The notes under the pieces are model-generated. The model ran no database searches, was not told the origin of the DNA, and was given only the letters and a program-made list of their open reading frames with translations. From the NCBI RefSeq assembly GCF_033958435.1, contig NC_134152.1:20620001-20684000 (forward strand): a DNA stretch of 64,000 nucleotides. Reading direction: 5' to 3'. The stretch's first letter is position 1; each line of letters opens with the position of its first letter. Positions 45,838 to 56,984 of the stretch are shown piece after piece. Origin of the DNA: Carettochelys insculpta. Lineage: Eukaryota; Chordata; Testudines; Carettochelyidae. The translations under genes were made by a program, and so were the position numbers.

Positions 45838-46140
45838 CAGGGCTGCCAATGAGAGGTGGGTGGAGCAAAGGGAACAGTCGCTCTGGGGCCTGGCAATATA
45901 AAAAGGCCTGGGACTCCAGGTCGCTACCATGGCAGGAGCAGCAGTCAGCAACCCAGGCCCTATAGATCAACACCAGAGCCCTGTGCGGTGCAGTCTGAGC
46001 AGCGCTGAGGGCTGGTCGGGGAGGGGCGGTGCAGTGCAGGTGGCACAGTCTGGCAGCACTAAGGCTGCTTGCCCCTAGCTCCACCTCTTTGGTCTGAGGC
46101 CCTGCCTCTTACAGGGGGGCTGGAGCTTAGCCCCCCACCC
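45838..46140. repeat. GC-rich interspersed repeat
   Basis: GGGCTGCCAATGAGAGGTGG, GGCCTGGCAATATAAAAAGG and a GC-rich remainder resemble, loosely, the block at 15774-15990 (both have a ...AAAGGGYCTGGG motif). Class unknown, no coding frame. Confidence 0.4.
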
Positions 46141-46375
46141 CATGTCACAGAATGAGAGCATGGCAAGGTTCTGAAAAGAACCTAGGAGTTCTGACCCCAT
46201 CTCAGCCTCACTGCTTTTGTTTGCATAGAAAACAGAGGCTCTAAATGGACTTGTCTGTTTAAATATCAAAATCTGAAGAACACTCAGAGCTTGACACTTA
46301 GAACAGTTAGTTGCTTTTGAAAATCCCACCAAGTGTCTATCTGCCTATCTTGGTGTAGAACCAACAGACCCAAGC

Positions 46376-46452
46376 TGCTAGCACCAGGGATTGAACCTGT
46401 GATCATAGGAGCGAAAGCCCTGTGCTCTACCGCATGAACTAAAGGCCAGCTG
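46376..46452 (-). mobile_element. tRNA-like SINE head, antisense
   Basis: The minus strand reads as a tRNA-like block: A box TTTAGTTCATGCGGTAGAGC, a four-pair anticodon-like stem with TTC in the loop, and B box GGTTCAATCCC. Acceptor pairing is poor and a repeat-like tail follows toward 46330, so this is a tRNA-derived SINE and not a tRNA gene. Confidence 0.7.
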
Positions 46453-46524
46453 GCTCTCAGCCAAGCCTGTAGGGGAGAGACTTCACTCATCCTAGTATGA
46501 GGACTCAGTGCCTCTTGGTACTAC

Positions 46525-46745
46525 ACTGGGAAGAGAGGTGCTTTCGAAATCAAGGTGTCCTTTCGAAGGAACTCCGTCTACAGGGCTAGTTTTCAATTCA
46601 CAAGCAGCACTTTCAATGCTCCAGGTGGCTGGCACTATGTAAATGAGGTGCTGAATATCCATATCAGCACCTCATTAGCATTTTCAACCTGCTGCATTTA
46701 CATACCCCTTCTGAAAGGAAGGGGTAGTGTAGACACAGGCTACAG
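46525..46745. mobile_element. MITE family D-like copy, decayed
   Basis: GAGGTGCTTTCGAAATC, GTCCTTTCGAAGGAAC, AATGAGGTGCTGAATATCC and its inverse ATATCAGCACCTCATTAGC are family D modules. The right end GGTAGTGTAGACACAGGC is the usual GTCTACAC terminus. Left end decayed. Confidence 0.65.
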
Positions 46746-46912
46746 GGAATAGAGTCTATTTCAAAATAAGTCATAGTGCATTCAATGGTTCTATTTCAAA
46801 ACAGGCTCCATTGTGTGTAGATGCTGTATTTCAAAAGAGCTAAGTGCTATGTTGAAATGCATGTTGTGTGTAGCAGTATTATTTTGAAATAAACTATTCT
46901 GGACATACCCTG
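46746..46912. mobile_element. TATTTCAAAATA-type MITE fragment
   Basis: Repeated TCTATTTCAAAATAAG, TATTTCAAAAGAG and ATTATTTTGAAATAAAC suggest a decayed element related in motif to the TATTTCGAAATA families. A GTGTGTAGATGC site lies inside. The borders are uncertain. Confidence 0.4.
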
Positions 46913-47288
46913 TGTCTCTCGATCTGTAATTAGCAAAGCTTGTGCCATGTCAATGATCAGTAGTGATGACAATACCCAACATGTGTTAGATTTAGGAACA
47001 GAGAAAATGCCTGGAACTACAGACACTTTACATTGAAGTCCAATGACAAGATGACTTCTCCTCTAAGGTCACTGAAGGTTTTGGCGTCGTTTTTAACGTA
47101 TGCACAGACCAACTGTTCGTTCACTCTTGCGTGTCCGTCCTTAACATCTTCCAGGTCAAACTGCTGTCTGAGTTAATGACACATTTTATTAATTCCCAAA
47201 AGACGAGGTGTCAAGTTTCTGTGTTCTGCCAATTTATCAAACAGCAACAAAGACTTTGTATTAACTGATGATACTGAATTTGATTTAC
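46913..47288. other. Unannotated non-coding stretch
   Basis: No gene or repeat recognised. Confidence 0.5.
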
Positions 47289-47346
47289 ATTTCAAGTGCA
47301 AAAACGACTACATGTCCTGTGGCACCTTTTAGACTAACAGAAATAT

Positions 47347-47386
47347 TGGAGCAGAAGCTTTCGCTGGCAAAGACCCACTTCATCAG
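47347..47386 (-). ncRNA. Hammerhead-like core, PLE type 2, both boxes intact
   Basis: The minus strand gives CTGATGA, an extra A, a stem II (GTGGG with facing CCAGC, partly mismatched) around TCTTTG, then GAAA. After it AGC-TTCT-GCT-C could form a three-pair stem III with U16.1 and C17. Stem I is not evident. A candidate remnant of a PLE hammerhead. Confidence 0.45.
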
Positions 47387-47422
47387 AAGCCCACAAAAGC
47401 TTATGCTCCAATATACCTGCTC

Positions 47423-47860
47423 AGCTGTGTCTACACTACAGCATTCTACCAACAGAAATCACCATCAACAGATATTCCCAACAGAATCTCCATTGGCAGA
47501 ACGTGTCCACACCAAATACAGGCTCCCCCGTCGACTCACTCTGTCGACACAGAGCGGCCAGACTGCCCAGCCCTCTGTTGGCAGAACAGCCAACCGGAAG
47601 CTCTGAAAACAGGACTGCCTGATGAACCCATAGCCCTCTCTGCTGACAGAAGGCCCCCAGAGCATCTATGCTATTTTTTGTCAACAGCATCTGTCAACAA
47701 AGGTGCTATGCCTGGAATGGTCACAACAGAAGTCTGTGGGGAAAAGTGCTGCATTCTGTTGATGGATTCTCAACAAAACACGTATATAGTGTGGATGTTC
47801 CCTGGTTTAGTCAACAGAAGGCCACTTCTATCGACAAAACTTTGTAGTGTAGGCCCAGAC
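47423..47860. mobile_element. MITE family B nested in PLE copy
   Basis: The left end AGCTGTGTCTACACTACAGC and the right end TTTGTAGTGTAGGCCCAGAC are inverted. The interior has many TGTCAACAGA/TGTCGACA motifs, as in 28805-29233. The expected 3-bp duplication is no longer clear. 438 bp, non-coding. Confidence 0.88.
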
Positions 47861-47954
47861 TTAGTCTATGAGGTGCCACAGGACTTCTCATTGTTTTTGC
47901 GGATACAGACTAACACAGTTACCCCTCTGATACTTGTCACCATTTCAAGTGCAA

Positions 47955-48779
47955 CCTGTCCTCTGCAAGGACAACTCACTTAGGGTTCTTTGTGGCATGG
48001 ATAGAGTAGAGTAACCAATCAAACATTTCTTGTAATTATGCCAGTAACAGTTTTTAGATATTGACTTTCTGACTGTCGAGCTATAGGCACAAGGACTTGG
48101 TTCAAATCTCAGTTATACCGTCATCATTAATGTCAATTAAGTCACTGACATCCCCATACTAAGGAAAAATTCAGTCCCTGTTTCTGACTTGGTCAAGGGA
48201 AACAAACAAGCAACTTCAGAGAAGTCAACTCCAAGTTTACTCCAGATAACACAGATCAGAATGCTGCCTGCAATGTTGCATTTGCCTTTAACAAGACTTA
48301 CTAAACCTCATTCTCCCATAAACAGGCATTATTAAAGGTCATTATTCCACAATTAAATTTAAAACTTTTAACCTTGATACTGTAGGCAGTTTGCCTGTGA
48401 AAAAAGGGCAGTTAGTTTATTTTTTCTTCTGCTTCCCCCTACCAGGCAGCTAAGACTACTGAAGTAAAATGTCAAGGTTACATCAGAAAATATCTAGAGC
48501 GCTATTCAATTAAAAGAAAGATTCTTTCCTGTAGTTCTCACGAATCATGAGGTGGATAAAAGCAGGATTTCCTCCACGTATTCAGTACTTTTCATAAAAA
48601 AACCTGCATGAAGGAAACCTTGACAAACCAACAGTTTATAGCTAACCCCATAAATCAACATCATGTCCCCCAAGTAGAAAGAAACAAATAAGTAGACACT
48701 ATAGTTACTGCATTGATGTGACACTAAAGAATAACTGTTATCATTGTAACTGCTTCCAAGCACAATGTTCACTGATAAT
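47955..48779. other. Unannotated non-coding stretch
   Basis: No gene or repeat recognised. Confidence 0.5.
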
Positions 48780-48792
48780 AGAAGTTCTTCCA

Positions 48793-48931
48793 GAGGGGTA
48801 GTCATGTTAGTCTGTATCTTCACAAAACAAGCAGATTCATCTGACAAAGTGAGTCTTTCCAACAAAAGTTCATTACCTAATAAGTAAAAGTGTTATTTTT
48901 AAGGTGCTACAGAACTGTTTGCTTTGTTTTG
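48793..48931 (+). mobile_element. 139-bp PLE-derived element with 13-bp target duplication
   Basis: It contains GTCATGTTAGTCTGTATCTTC, CTGACAAAGTGAGTCTTTCC, TTCATTACCTAATAAGTAA and GGTGCTACAGAACTG in the type-1 PLE order. It is flanked by a perfect 13-bp repeat AGAAGTTCTTCCA (48780-48792 and 48932-48944). The hammerhead-like core is degraded (CTGACAA; AAAA). The shortest complete copy in the window. Confidence 0.88.
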
Positions 48932-48944
48932 AGAAGTTCTTCCA

Positions 48945-49339
48945 TTGATTTCAACGGGCATTGGTCTAAGTCCTGAATTCCTAGAAAATGGAATCATTGT
49001 CCGGGGGAGAGTGTTTGGGTTTGTACTGAGCTAATGAAATATCACACTCCTTGTTCTCCTCTCCACTGCTCCTCCTGCTGGATGGTTCATGGATTAGAGA
49101 GGTTAAAATACATCTAACTTGCATTAATACCTTGCTTTCTGCTGCCTTTGTTAATAGCTAAAAAGCAACATCCTGGCAGACCTGCAGTAGAATTCTCAAG
49201 ATAAAGAAACAACACGTGCATGATATGAAGAGGATGTTCTGAAGGCCAATATTGTAACAATGTTCAAAAATAACTAAATAAATTCAGCCAGGATGGGCAG
49301 AGATGGTGTCCTTAGCCTTTGCATGACAGAAGCTGGGAA
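48945..49339. other. Unannotated non-coding stretch
   Basis: No gene recognised. Confidence 0.5.
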
Positions 49340-49479
49340 AGAGTGACAAGAGATGTGTCACTTGATGATTACCTGTTCTGTTCATTCCCTCTGGGGCACC
49401 TGGCATTGGTCACTATCCGAAGACAGGATGCTAGGCTGAATAGACATTTGGTCTGAGCTCATATAGCCATTCTTATGTT
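49340..49479 (+). mobile_element. CR1-type LINE 3' end, sense
   Basis: GATGATTACCTGTTCTGTTC, CCTCTGGGGCACCTGGCATT and CATTCTTATGTTA are the sense version of the 3' end whose complement begins at 24128. A 5'-truncated fragment. Confidence 0.8.
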
Positions 49480-51062
49480 ATTGTGTGCAGAAATTGTTCA
49501 TTCTCTTCATGTTAGCTATTATTCCAAAACAACAAAGGTAAGATTCCCAGATTCTGGGTCTTATTCCACTTTTTCTTATACCCTTTTACATAGACATAAT
49601 TTCACTAGTTCAATTCAGTGGGCTACTCCTGATTTATACCGATGGAGAGAAGAATCAGGCCCTCTTTTCTTATACGTTAACAAAGAATTCAGAGCAGTTT
49701 CAATAAATAAAAGTCACTACATTGTATCATGGATAACTGACTAAGATCTCCCGACATTCCCCCATCACGTCCTGGGTTAAATCAGTTTATACTTTTACTG
49801 GCATCATTGAGCACAATTCCCTTCAGACACCAAATTGTAACATGGTGATAACCAACAACATCAGAGACAGGCTTACTTCAGAGAGAGCCACATAATTTTC
49901 TATAAGAGAAAATAATCGACAACCTAAAAAACAAAGATTTACAAACTAACATGAGCCATAGCATCTTTAAGGCAGAACAGAGAATCTCCTTCATTTATGC
50001 TGCGGCTGAATGAGAACACCAAAGTGGTTCCATGTAGATAAACTACTGACACACCCTGAAAGCAAGACTGGCAGGTGGAATGGGGAAAGAGCCTGAGGAA
50101 CTTTTACTCCCTTTCTATCAAAGGCATTTGTCAAAGTGGTGTGAAGCCTCAGGTTCCTCTTTGACTCCTAACGTAGCCTGCTAGACAAGGATGGTCTTGT
50201 TAAGAAACTTTGCCCCATTTTTGCAGATGGAAACTGGACCAAAGCGATCCCCGCATTTATCATTTCAAGACGGGAGAACTGCAATGGACAATGTGACATG
50301 CAAAGCCCAGGATGACGCAGGAAACAGTTGGATGTACAGTAGTCTCAGTAAGGATTACTGTGCTGTGGAACCAGCTTCTGGAAGAGGTCAGAATAAGGCA
50401 ACATTTAGGATACAGCGCAAAGCCGTCCTTTCCGAGGGAATAAAAAGGGAGAGAGGAAGTGGGAGAAAGATTATCCCAACCAGAGCCACCTTTGACAGAA
50501 AAAGACGAGGGAAGACAAATTTGGGGCATAGAGGAACAGGCATTTAGGAGCAGAAGTCCCACAATAGGTGCTGGAACTAGAGGTGGAGGGTGGCGGGGGA
50601 AGGGTGGTGTTGGTGCAGCAGCCCCTGGCTTGAAGTGGTTTCCATTATATAAGGGTTTTCAGTTTGGTCCAATGGCTCTCAGCACACCTACTATTCAAAG
50701 TGTTCCATCCCCTCTGAGTGCCACTGAAAAGCAATGCCGTATGTGCACCTTAGTCTAAGTCTATTGCCTTACTGACCAAGAAAGGCCTAAGGTGTTTAGT
50801 TTACAAAACCTTTTGCCTCCTATAACCCCCTAGGAGATTGTGTGGTGCTTTTTCTCCTCAAGGACAAAATGGGTGAAAATTCCACCTAGGAGACGTTTAG
50901 AGACCACAGGCATGTGTTCTACAGGAAACCCTCAGCTAGATAGGTAGATGTATGAAGCCACAGAAAGGATTTCACTATATGCCTTTTCACAGACCTCTCC
51001 TTTATTATGACAGCTGTTATCTTTAGTGGAATCACACTTACTCCTTAGCACAGTAATGTCAC
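49480..51062. other. Unannotated non-coding stretch
   Basis: Around 49600-49660 GGGCTACTCCTGATTTATAC resembles MIR-like debris, also suggested at 62065-62100. The 118-codon frame at 50191-50547 has no domain. No gene supported. Confidence 0.45.
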
Positions 51063-51065
51063 AAT

Positions 51066-51747
51066 GGCTACGTCTACACGTGCAGCCAACATCGAAATAG
51101 TCTATTTCGATGAATAACGTCTACACGTCCTCCAGGGCCGGCAACGTCGATGTTCAACTTCGACGTTGCTCAGCCCAACATCGAAATAGGCGCAGCGAGG
51201 GAACGTCTACACGTCAAAGTAGCACACATCGAAATAGGGATGCCAGGCACAGCTGCAGACAGGGTCACAGGGCGGACTCAACAGCAAGCCGCTCCCTTAA
51301 AGGGCCCCTCCCAGACACAGTTGCACTAAACAACACAAGATACACAGAGCTCACAACTGGTTGCAGACCCTGTGCCTGCAGCATAGATCCCCAGCTGCCG
51401 CAGAAGCAGCCAGAAGCCCTGGGCTAAGGGCTGCTGCCCACGGTGACCATAGAGCCCCGCAGGGGCTGGAGAGAGAGCATCTCTCAACCCCCCAGCTGAT
51501 GGCCGCCATGGAGGACCCAGCAATTTCGACGTTGCGGGACGCGGATCGTCTACACGGTCCCTACTTCGACGTTGAACGTCGAAGTAGGGCGCTATTCCTA
51601 TCTCCTCATGAGGTTAGCGACTTCGACGTCTCGCCGCCTAACGTCGAAGTTAACTTCGAAATAGCGTCCGACGCGTGTAGACGCGAAGGGCGCTATTTCG
51701 AAGTTGGTGCCGCTACTTCGAAGTAGCGTGCACGTGTAGACGCAGCT
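51066..51747 (+). mobile_element. Family G fold-back MITE, copy 3 (682 bp)
   Basis: The ends are GGCTACGTCTACACGTGCA and the complement of AGCTGCGTCTACACGTGCA. AAT flanks both sides (51063-51065 and 51748-51750). It has the same length as copies 2 and 4 and is nearly identical to copy 2. GTCTACACG sites recur inside at about 51119, 51214 and 51548. The small frames (105 and 121 codons) are kept only because the copies are young. Confidence 0.95.
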
Positions 51748-51750
51748 AAT

Positions 51751-53938
51751 GGGTCTTACTCCCTAACCAGAAAATAGGAACTATAGTGAGTTGGGAAGGA
51801 GGGTGTTGCAGGCAGGACCAATCCTGTCACAATGTGCAAAGTGAATTAAGTAAATATGAAACAACTGAACGCAATTGAATGGAAGATTAATTTCTCCCAT
51901 TTCTCTGAGATATCAGGGCATTTGTTCCTAGCAAATATTGGCTAAACATTTATTGAAGAGAGATAGTTGAAGACATCTGTTCAGGATCAGGAAAGAAAAA
52001 TGGTTATTTTATTAATATGATTTATTTGCTGACAAGCTGTGGTGCAAGGTTTGTGCAGAAAAACAGGTGTAGGTCTGTTTTAAGACCGGTAGACTAGGTC
52101 CGACATCACTAGAGATAATTTCATGATCAAAAATCTTGCATATGTTATTACAAAAGGGATATAGTGAACTTATCTGAATATTTAGAATTATACAAACACA
52201 CAAGGAAACAAAACAAACATATGGTACAGCAGAGCTTTGTAAAAGAAATCACATAGCAATATCACTCATGTTTATTTCATGAAGTTTTGCAACCAATGTA
52301 TAAGAGGTTGTGGATCCAAATCCTTCTACAATCAGAAGCAGGCTGTTAATTACCACTTAGAGCTCATGTTGGTGTCAGTGTGGGAGGAACACCATCTTGT
52401 GCTTAAAGCACAATAGGGAACTTAGATTATATTTAAACTGGTCAGCATATAGTCTATTCTATTTATTATCAACAAATATTGATGTTTATTTTAAAGTTTT
52501 ATCTGCTTAAATGTTCACAAATTCATTTGTTATAGGCAGTTTTAATCATCTTTCAGCTATTTTAATTTACTTAAATTTTTATAGGTCTTGAAGCAATGAT
52601 GGTTTCAGACAATTACAGCTGATTAAAAATAGAGTTAGTTTTATGACCATTAAAATACAAAATGGTTAACATCACAGTATGCTTATTGTCAAACTAATAT
52701 GTTCTCAAGCAACATTTTTCTAATTTTTTTTGTCTGTCTGTGATTTTTGATTGTTGACTGAAATATTTTCCCATTAATTTGTGTGGGTGGCAAAAAAAAG
52801 AAAAAATCTGTGTTCACCAACATTTGCTAATAAAAATCTAATCCTAAACCTAAATTGTATTGTCGGCTCCGTGACAGATTTCCTGTGCACCTTTGAGATA
52901 GTCAGCCTCTTTCCAGCAGTCTGTAAAATAGCCAGGGAGGGTGTGTGGGAGGGGAAAGAAAGACGCAGAGTCATCACTCCTCTGCCCAGATCCATCCGAG
53001 GCAAAGTTTTTTCTACCCGTCAAGGTCCAAGGTGACATAGATCACGAGCTAAGACCTTTTCCAGAAAGAAAGATTGGGCAGAGTGATCAGCCTCTCACAT
53101 ATAAATGTCTGGGGGTGGTTCCTGGCAGTTAGAAGCCCCGAATTGTCCCTTTCTTGTTTTAATTCCTGAGAAGGTAGAAGCTCTGTACATGTGGATTCCT
53201 GCATTGTTTCAAGAATAGGGCTAGTTAGGACAGCAATGGCTGCCTGATGAAGCTGCATGTATTGGGGGCAATGGAGAAAGTTGAACGTGTGGTTCCCCCT
53301 ACTCACCCCACTATTCCCAGAGGGAAAAAAGTCTCCTTTCTGCATATTGTATTATATTATAAAGATGGCTGCACATGAATGTTTATGTCTCCCCATCTCA
53401 TGATTCACTGGACGAGATGTGCTGGATAAATGTTCTAAGAAGTGTGCAGATGATGTGGGAGGGATGGGGAGATGGTATCCAAATAGCAGAAGTGCTGCTG
53501 AAACAATCTAGCATCCCTGCAGTGTTTCTCTTGAGAGATCCATATCACATTCATATTAAACTTCCCCATTACTAGCCCCGAAGCTATTTTTTCCACCCTT
53601 ACCATGACACTCACTAACTTTCTTTGCAGAATAAATGTTTTTCTTCTTGCAATTAATCATGTCCCTAAAGAAACAGGCCAGGCACATTCCCTGGCCAGCT
53701 TCAGCCATGACATATTCTTGACACTTAGATCAAAAACCCAGAAGGCAAGAGCACTACTGAGAAATTCAGGTTGTAGGGGAAAGAAGATAAAAGTGAGCCA
53801 CAGAAATAATAAAATTGCTGGAGGGGCTGACCTAAGAGGAAAGATTAAACGAGCTAAATATGTATAGCCAGCCTCAACACTGTGTGAATGGGAATAACTA
53901 CAAACAACTAAAGGATTAAACACACCAAGACCATGTCT
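51751..53938. other. Unannotated AT-rich non-coding stretch
   Basis: No gene, RNA gene or clear repeat. Several frames at 52774-53345 overlap on both strands without motifs. Confidence 0.55.
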
Positions 53939-54338
53939 ACACTAGCACCCCCCTTTTGAAAGGGGATCGTGATGAGGCACTGCAATGAATATGCAGAGCC
54001 TTATGAGCATAATGGTGGCTGTGGCACTTCGACAGTGCCGCTTTCCATCGCACATGGCTTGTCTGCAGGGGGTCCTTTTCAAAAGGACCCCGCAGACATC
54101 GAAATCCCCTTATTCCTATTTGGTTATAGGAATATGGGGATTTTGATGCCTGCGGGGTCCTTTTGAAAGGACCCTGTGCAAACCAGCCACATACAATCAA
54201 AAGCGGCACTTTCGAAGTGCCATGGCTGCCATTATGCTAATGAGGCACTGCATATTCATTGCAGCACCTCATTAACATATCCTGAAGTGTCTCATTAACA
54301 TCTCCCTCTTGAAAGCGGGGGTTAGTGTAGACGTAGCT
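53939..54338. mobile_element. MITE family D, 400 bp
   Basis: The ends are GACCATGTCTACACTAGCAC and the complement of AGCTACGTCTACACTAACCC. CAA flanks both sides (53936-53938 and 54339-54341). The central palindrome is built on GGGGGTCCTTTTCAAAAGGA and CCCCTTATTCCTATTTGG with their complements. Same family as 41962-42397. Confidence 0.9.
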
Positions 54339-54598
54339 CAAGATCCAGATTCTCCTACTCATTTTGAGAAGTGTCATACTTTGCAAGTAGCCCAGCTGGA
54401 GCCAATGATACTCCCAGCAAAACAAAGTGTTCCTTAACATAAGTAAGAGTGGCAGAACCAGACCTTAGGGAGAGAGAGGAAGTTTTAGGGAGGTACATGG
54501 GAGGCATAATGCTAAGGAACAGAATAAAATTACGGAAAAGAAACTTCATCCTATCCGGAACAATTTCCTTGCTGTGAGATCCATCAGAATGTGACAAG

Positions 54599-54723
54599 TA
54601 TCAGAGGGGTGGCTGAGTTAGTCTGTATCTTCAAAAACAACAAGAAGTCCCATGGCACCTTATAGGCTAATGAAGTGGTTATTTGCCCATGAAAGCTTAT
54701 GCTCCAAAATATCTGTTAAGTCT
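54599..54723 (+). mobile_element. PLE-derived element, about 125 bp
   Basis: It starts with ATCAGAGGGGTGGCTGAGTT, then AACAACAAGAAGTCCCATGG and a hammerhead-like block, ending ATATCTGTTAAG. The flanks share ATCAGAATGTG at 54583-54593 and 54724-54734, a probable target duplication. Confidence 0.82.
54667..54706 (+). ncRNA. Hammerhead-like core, box I altered
   Basis: The plus strand reads CTAATGA in place of CTGATGA, then a weakened stem (GTGGT/GCCCAT), an intact GAAA box and AGC-TTAT-GCT-C, which could form stem III and the cleavage triplet region. Likely inactive. Confidence 0.38.
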
Positions 54724-54734
54724 ATCAGAATGTG

Positions 54735-55090
54735 GAATATGGAAATGGAATAGGAGCCACTTTGTGGGATAGCTAATGGGGAACTGGACAAAAGGCTATA
54801 GAGCAGGCTGCAGACAACAATCCTGCTATGGCAAGAGAAGGAACTGTGCAATGAACTAGGAAAAACACTGTTATCAAGAGCTATGCATTCATCAGTAAGT
54901 CTGAGTGCTTTACAAAGGACTACCAGTATCTCTGCTTTACAGATAGCAAAATGGAGGTACAGAGACTTCACCAGAGTCACCCAGCAATACAGCTTGGAAG
55001 AGAACCCTGGACTCCCAAGTCACAATCAAGTGCCCTACCCACTGGCCATACTGCCTCTTACATTGCCTGACAGCCTGTTATTGTCTCTAA
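54735..55090. other. Unannotated non-coding stretch
   Basis: No gene recognised. GCTTTACAGATAGCAAAATGG and AGTCACCCAGCAATACAGC at 54930-55000 resemble an old MIR-like repeat. Confidence 0.4.
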
Positions 55091-55599
55091 GGATATGTCT
55101 ACACTGGCCCAGGGTGGAGGGTGAGACGGCCATTTGGGCTTCTTAAAGCAGCTCCTGGATTTTAAAGCTGTGCCATGATTCAAAAGCCAGTCAGGCAGCA
55201 TGAGTTTTGCTCTGTACTGGGTGGGTCACAGGCAAAAAATCATTTTTGATTTACAAAACTTCCCATGCATTATAGGTTGCCATAGGAGACATCAGCGTAC
55301 TCAGAATAAGAAAAAGGGATAAGGAGAGATTGCTCATTCTGTCTGCGTACAATGCTGGAAAATTTGCAAGAACACTCTGTGGGCCCGTAATTCCAGATTA
55401 CTTACATGTGGCTTGGTGCGGTAGCGTGTCTTACCGTGGAAGCACGAACAAGTAAGTTCTCCCCAAAAATCTCATAAGGAGAATCCAAAAGTGTCTAAGA
55501 CCTTCAGTTACATGTCTGAACAGGATCAGCACTCCATTCCAAGACATATTAACAGGCTATTCTAAGGGAAACAGGCATAGAACCGCCCCTGCAGGACTG

Positions 55600-56171
55600 C
55601 ACCATACTATCATCAGTAGGAAAAAAAAACCATACTCAGCAGAAGCGCCCTCTCCAACACCCCACTTTGGCTATGAAGCCTCCTCCTGAGATAAGGGCAC
55701 AGCCTCCAAGTCCAGAAACAGCTCCTGGCTTGCAGGATCAGCATCTGCACCCCGCTGTCATCCCCCTCTTCCTCATCCAACAAACCATACCTCACTTCAT
55801 CATCCTGCCAAGCAACACTTACTGAGGAGTCCACGCATCTGCTGGGGGAAGAGGTTGGATCTGTCCCCAGAATAGCATGAAGCTCATCATAATAGCGGCA
55901 TTTCTGGGGAGGTGCCCCAGACTGACCATTAGATTATTTGCACTTTTGGTAGTTTTGCCTCAGCTCCTTGATTTTAATGCAACACGGCTGAGTGTCCCTG
56001 GTGTACCCTTTCTGAATTATGCCTTTCAATATCTTTGCATAAATATTGGCATTTCTTTTGCTGGCTTTGGGATGAATGAAGATAACTTCTTCCCTCCCCA
56101 CACACTACAATGAGATCCAGGGTCTCCTGATGGCTCCATGCTAGGGCTCTTTTGAGATTCTGGGAACTCAT
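55600..56171 (-). pseudogene. Myb/SANT-like DNA-binding protein, Harbinger-type, frameshifted
   Basis: The start codon is placed at 56171-56169 (minus), reading MSSQNLKRALAWSHQETLDL, a Myb/SANT-like helix start with the conserved W and LDLI. After a frame change near 56010 the next pieces are GYTRDTQPCCIKIKELRQ and PPQKCRYYDELHAILGTDP, the second half of the domain with its YDELHAILG signature. An acidic tail follows (LDEEEGDDSG). An in-frame stop lies between KELRQ and PPQK. The Trp-centred three-helix domain is DNA-binding, and in Harbinger elements this partner protein helps the transposase reach the nucleus and the transposon ends. Too damaged to be made. Confidence 0.85.
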
Positions 56172-56302
56172 GGCTACTAGAGGTGCTGCAGAGGTGTGCT
56201 CCTGATGTCTTCTCACCACACTGGCCAGAGAGGAAAGGAAATGGATTCAAAATTCCAGGGCTGATGAGCACTGCTGCCTGTCACCTACTTCCTGCTCACC
56301 TG

Positions 56303-56984
56303 AGCTGTGTCTACACGTGCACGCTACTTCGAAGTAGCGGCACCAACTTCGAAATAGCGCCCGTCGTGGCTACACGCGTCGGGCGCTATTTTGAAGTTAA
56401 CTTCGACATTAGGCGGCGAGACGTCGAAGTCGCTAACCTCATGAGGGGATCGGAATAGCGCCCTACTTCAACGTTCAACGTCGAAGTAGGGACCGTGTAG
56501 ACGATCCGCGTCCCGCAATGTCGAAATTGCTGGGTCCTCCATGGCGGCCATCAGCTGGGGGGTTGAGAGATGCTCTCTCTCCAGCCCCTGCGGGGCTCTA
56601 TGGTCACCGTGGGCAGCAGCCCTTAGCCCAGGGCTTCTGGCTGCTTCTGCAGCAGCTGGGGATCTATGCTGCAGGCACAGGGTCTGCAACCAGTTGTCAG
56701 CTCTGTGTATCTTGTGTTGTTTAGTGCAACTGTGTCTGGGAGGGGCCCTTTAAGGGAGCGGCTTGCTGTTGAGTCCGCCCTGTGACCCTGTCTGCAGCTG
56801 TGCCTGGCACCCTTATTTCAATGTGTGCTACTTTGGCGTGTAGACGTACCCTTGCAGCGCCTATTTCGATGTGGTGCCGCGCAACGTCGAAGTTGAACAT
56901 CGACGTTGCCAGCCCTGGAGGACGTGTAGACGTTATTCATCGAAATAGCCTATTTCGATGTTGGCTTCACGTGTAGACGTAGCC
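56303..56984 (-). mobile_element. Family G fold-back MITE, copy 4 (682 bp)
   Basis: Inverse orientation, from AGCTGTGTCTACACGTGCA to GTGTAGACGTAGCC. CTG flanks both sides (56300-56302 and 56985-56987). It is inserted in the Harbinger-like element just upstream of the Myb/SANT start. Same length as copies 2 and 3, with a few more point changes, including a TTTGGCGTGTAGACG site. Confidence 0.94.

Larger units (their letters stand above)
47302..47941 (-). mobile_element. PLE-derived element split by a MITE
   Basis: The left part (47302-47422: GTCCTGTGGCACCTTTTAGA, then the hammerhead-like block) and the right part (47861-47941: TTAGTCTATGAGGTGCCACA, then GATACAGACTAACACAG) are the two inverted ends of a type-2 PLE-derived element. 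They are flanked by a perfect 13-bp duplication ATTTCAAGTGCAA (47289-47301 and 47942-47954). The family B MITE in between is therefore a later insertion. Without it the element is about 200 bp. Confidence 0.92.

Noticed and set aside
46376..46452. Possible tRNA gene
   Set aside because: A and B boxes are present, but acceptor pairing is poor and a repeat-like tail follows, so it is a tRNA-derived SINE head.
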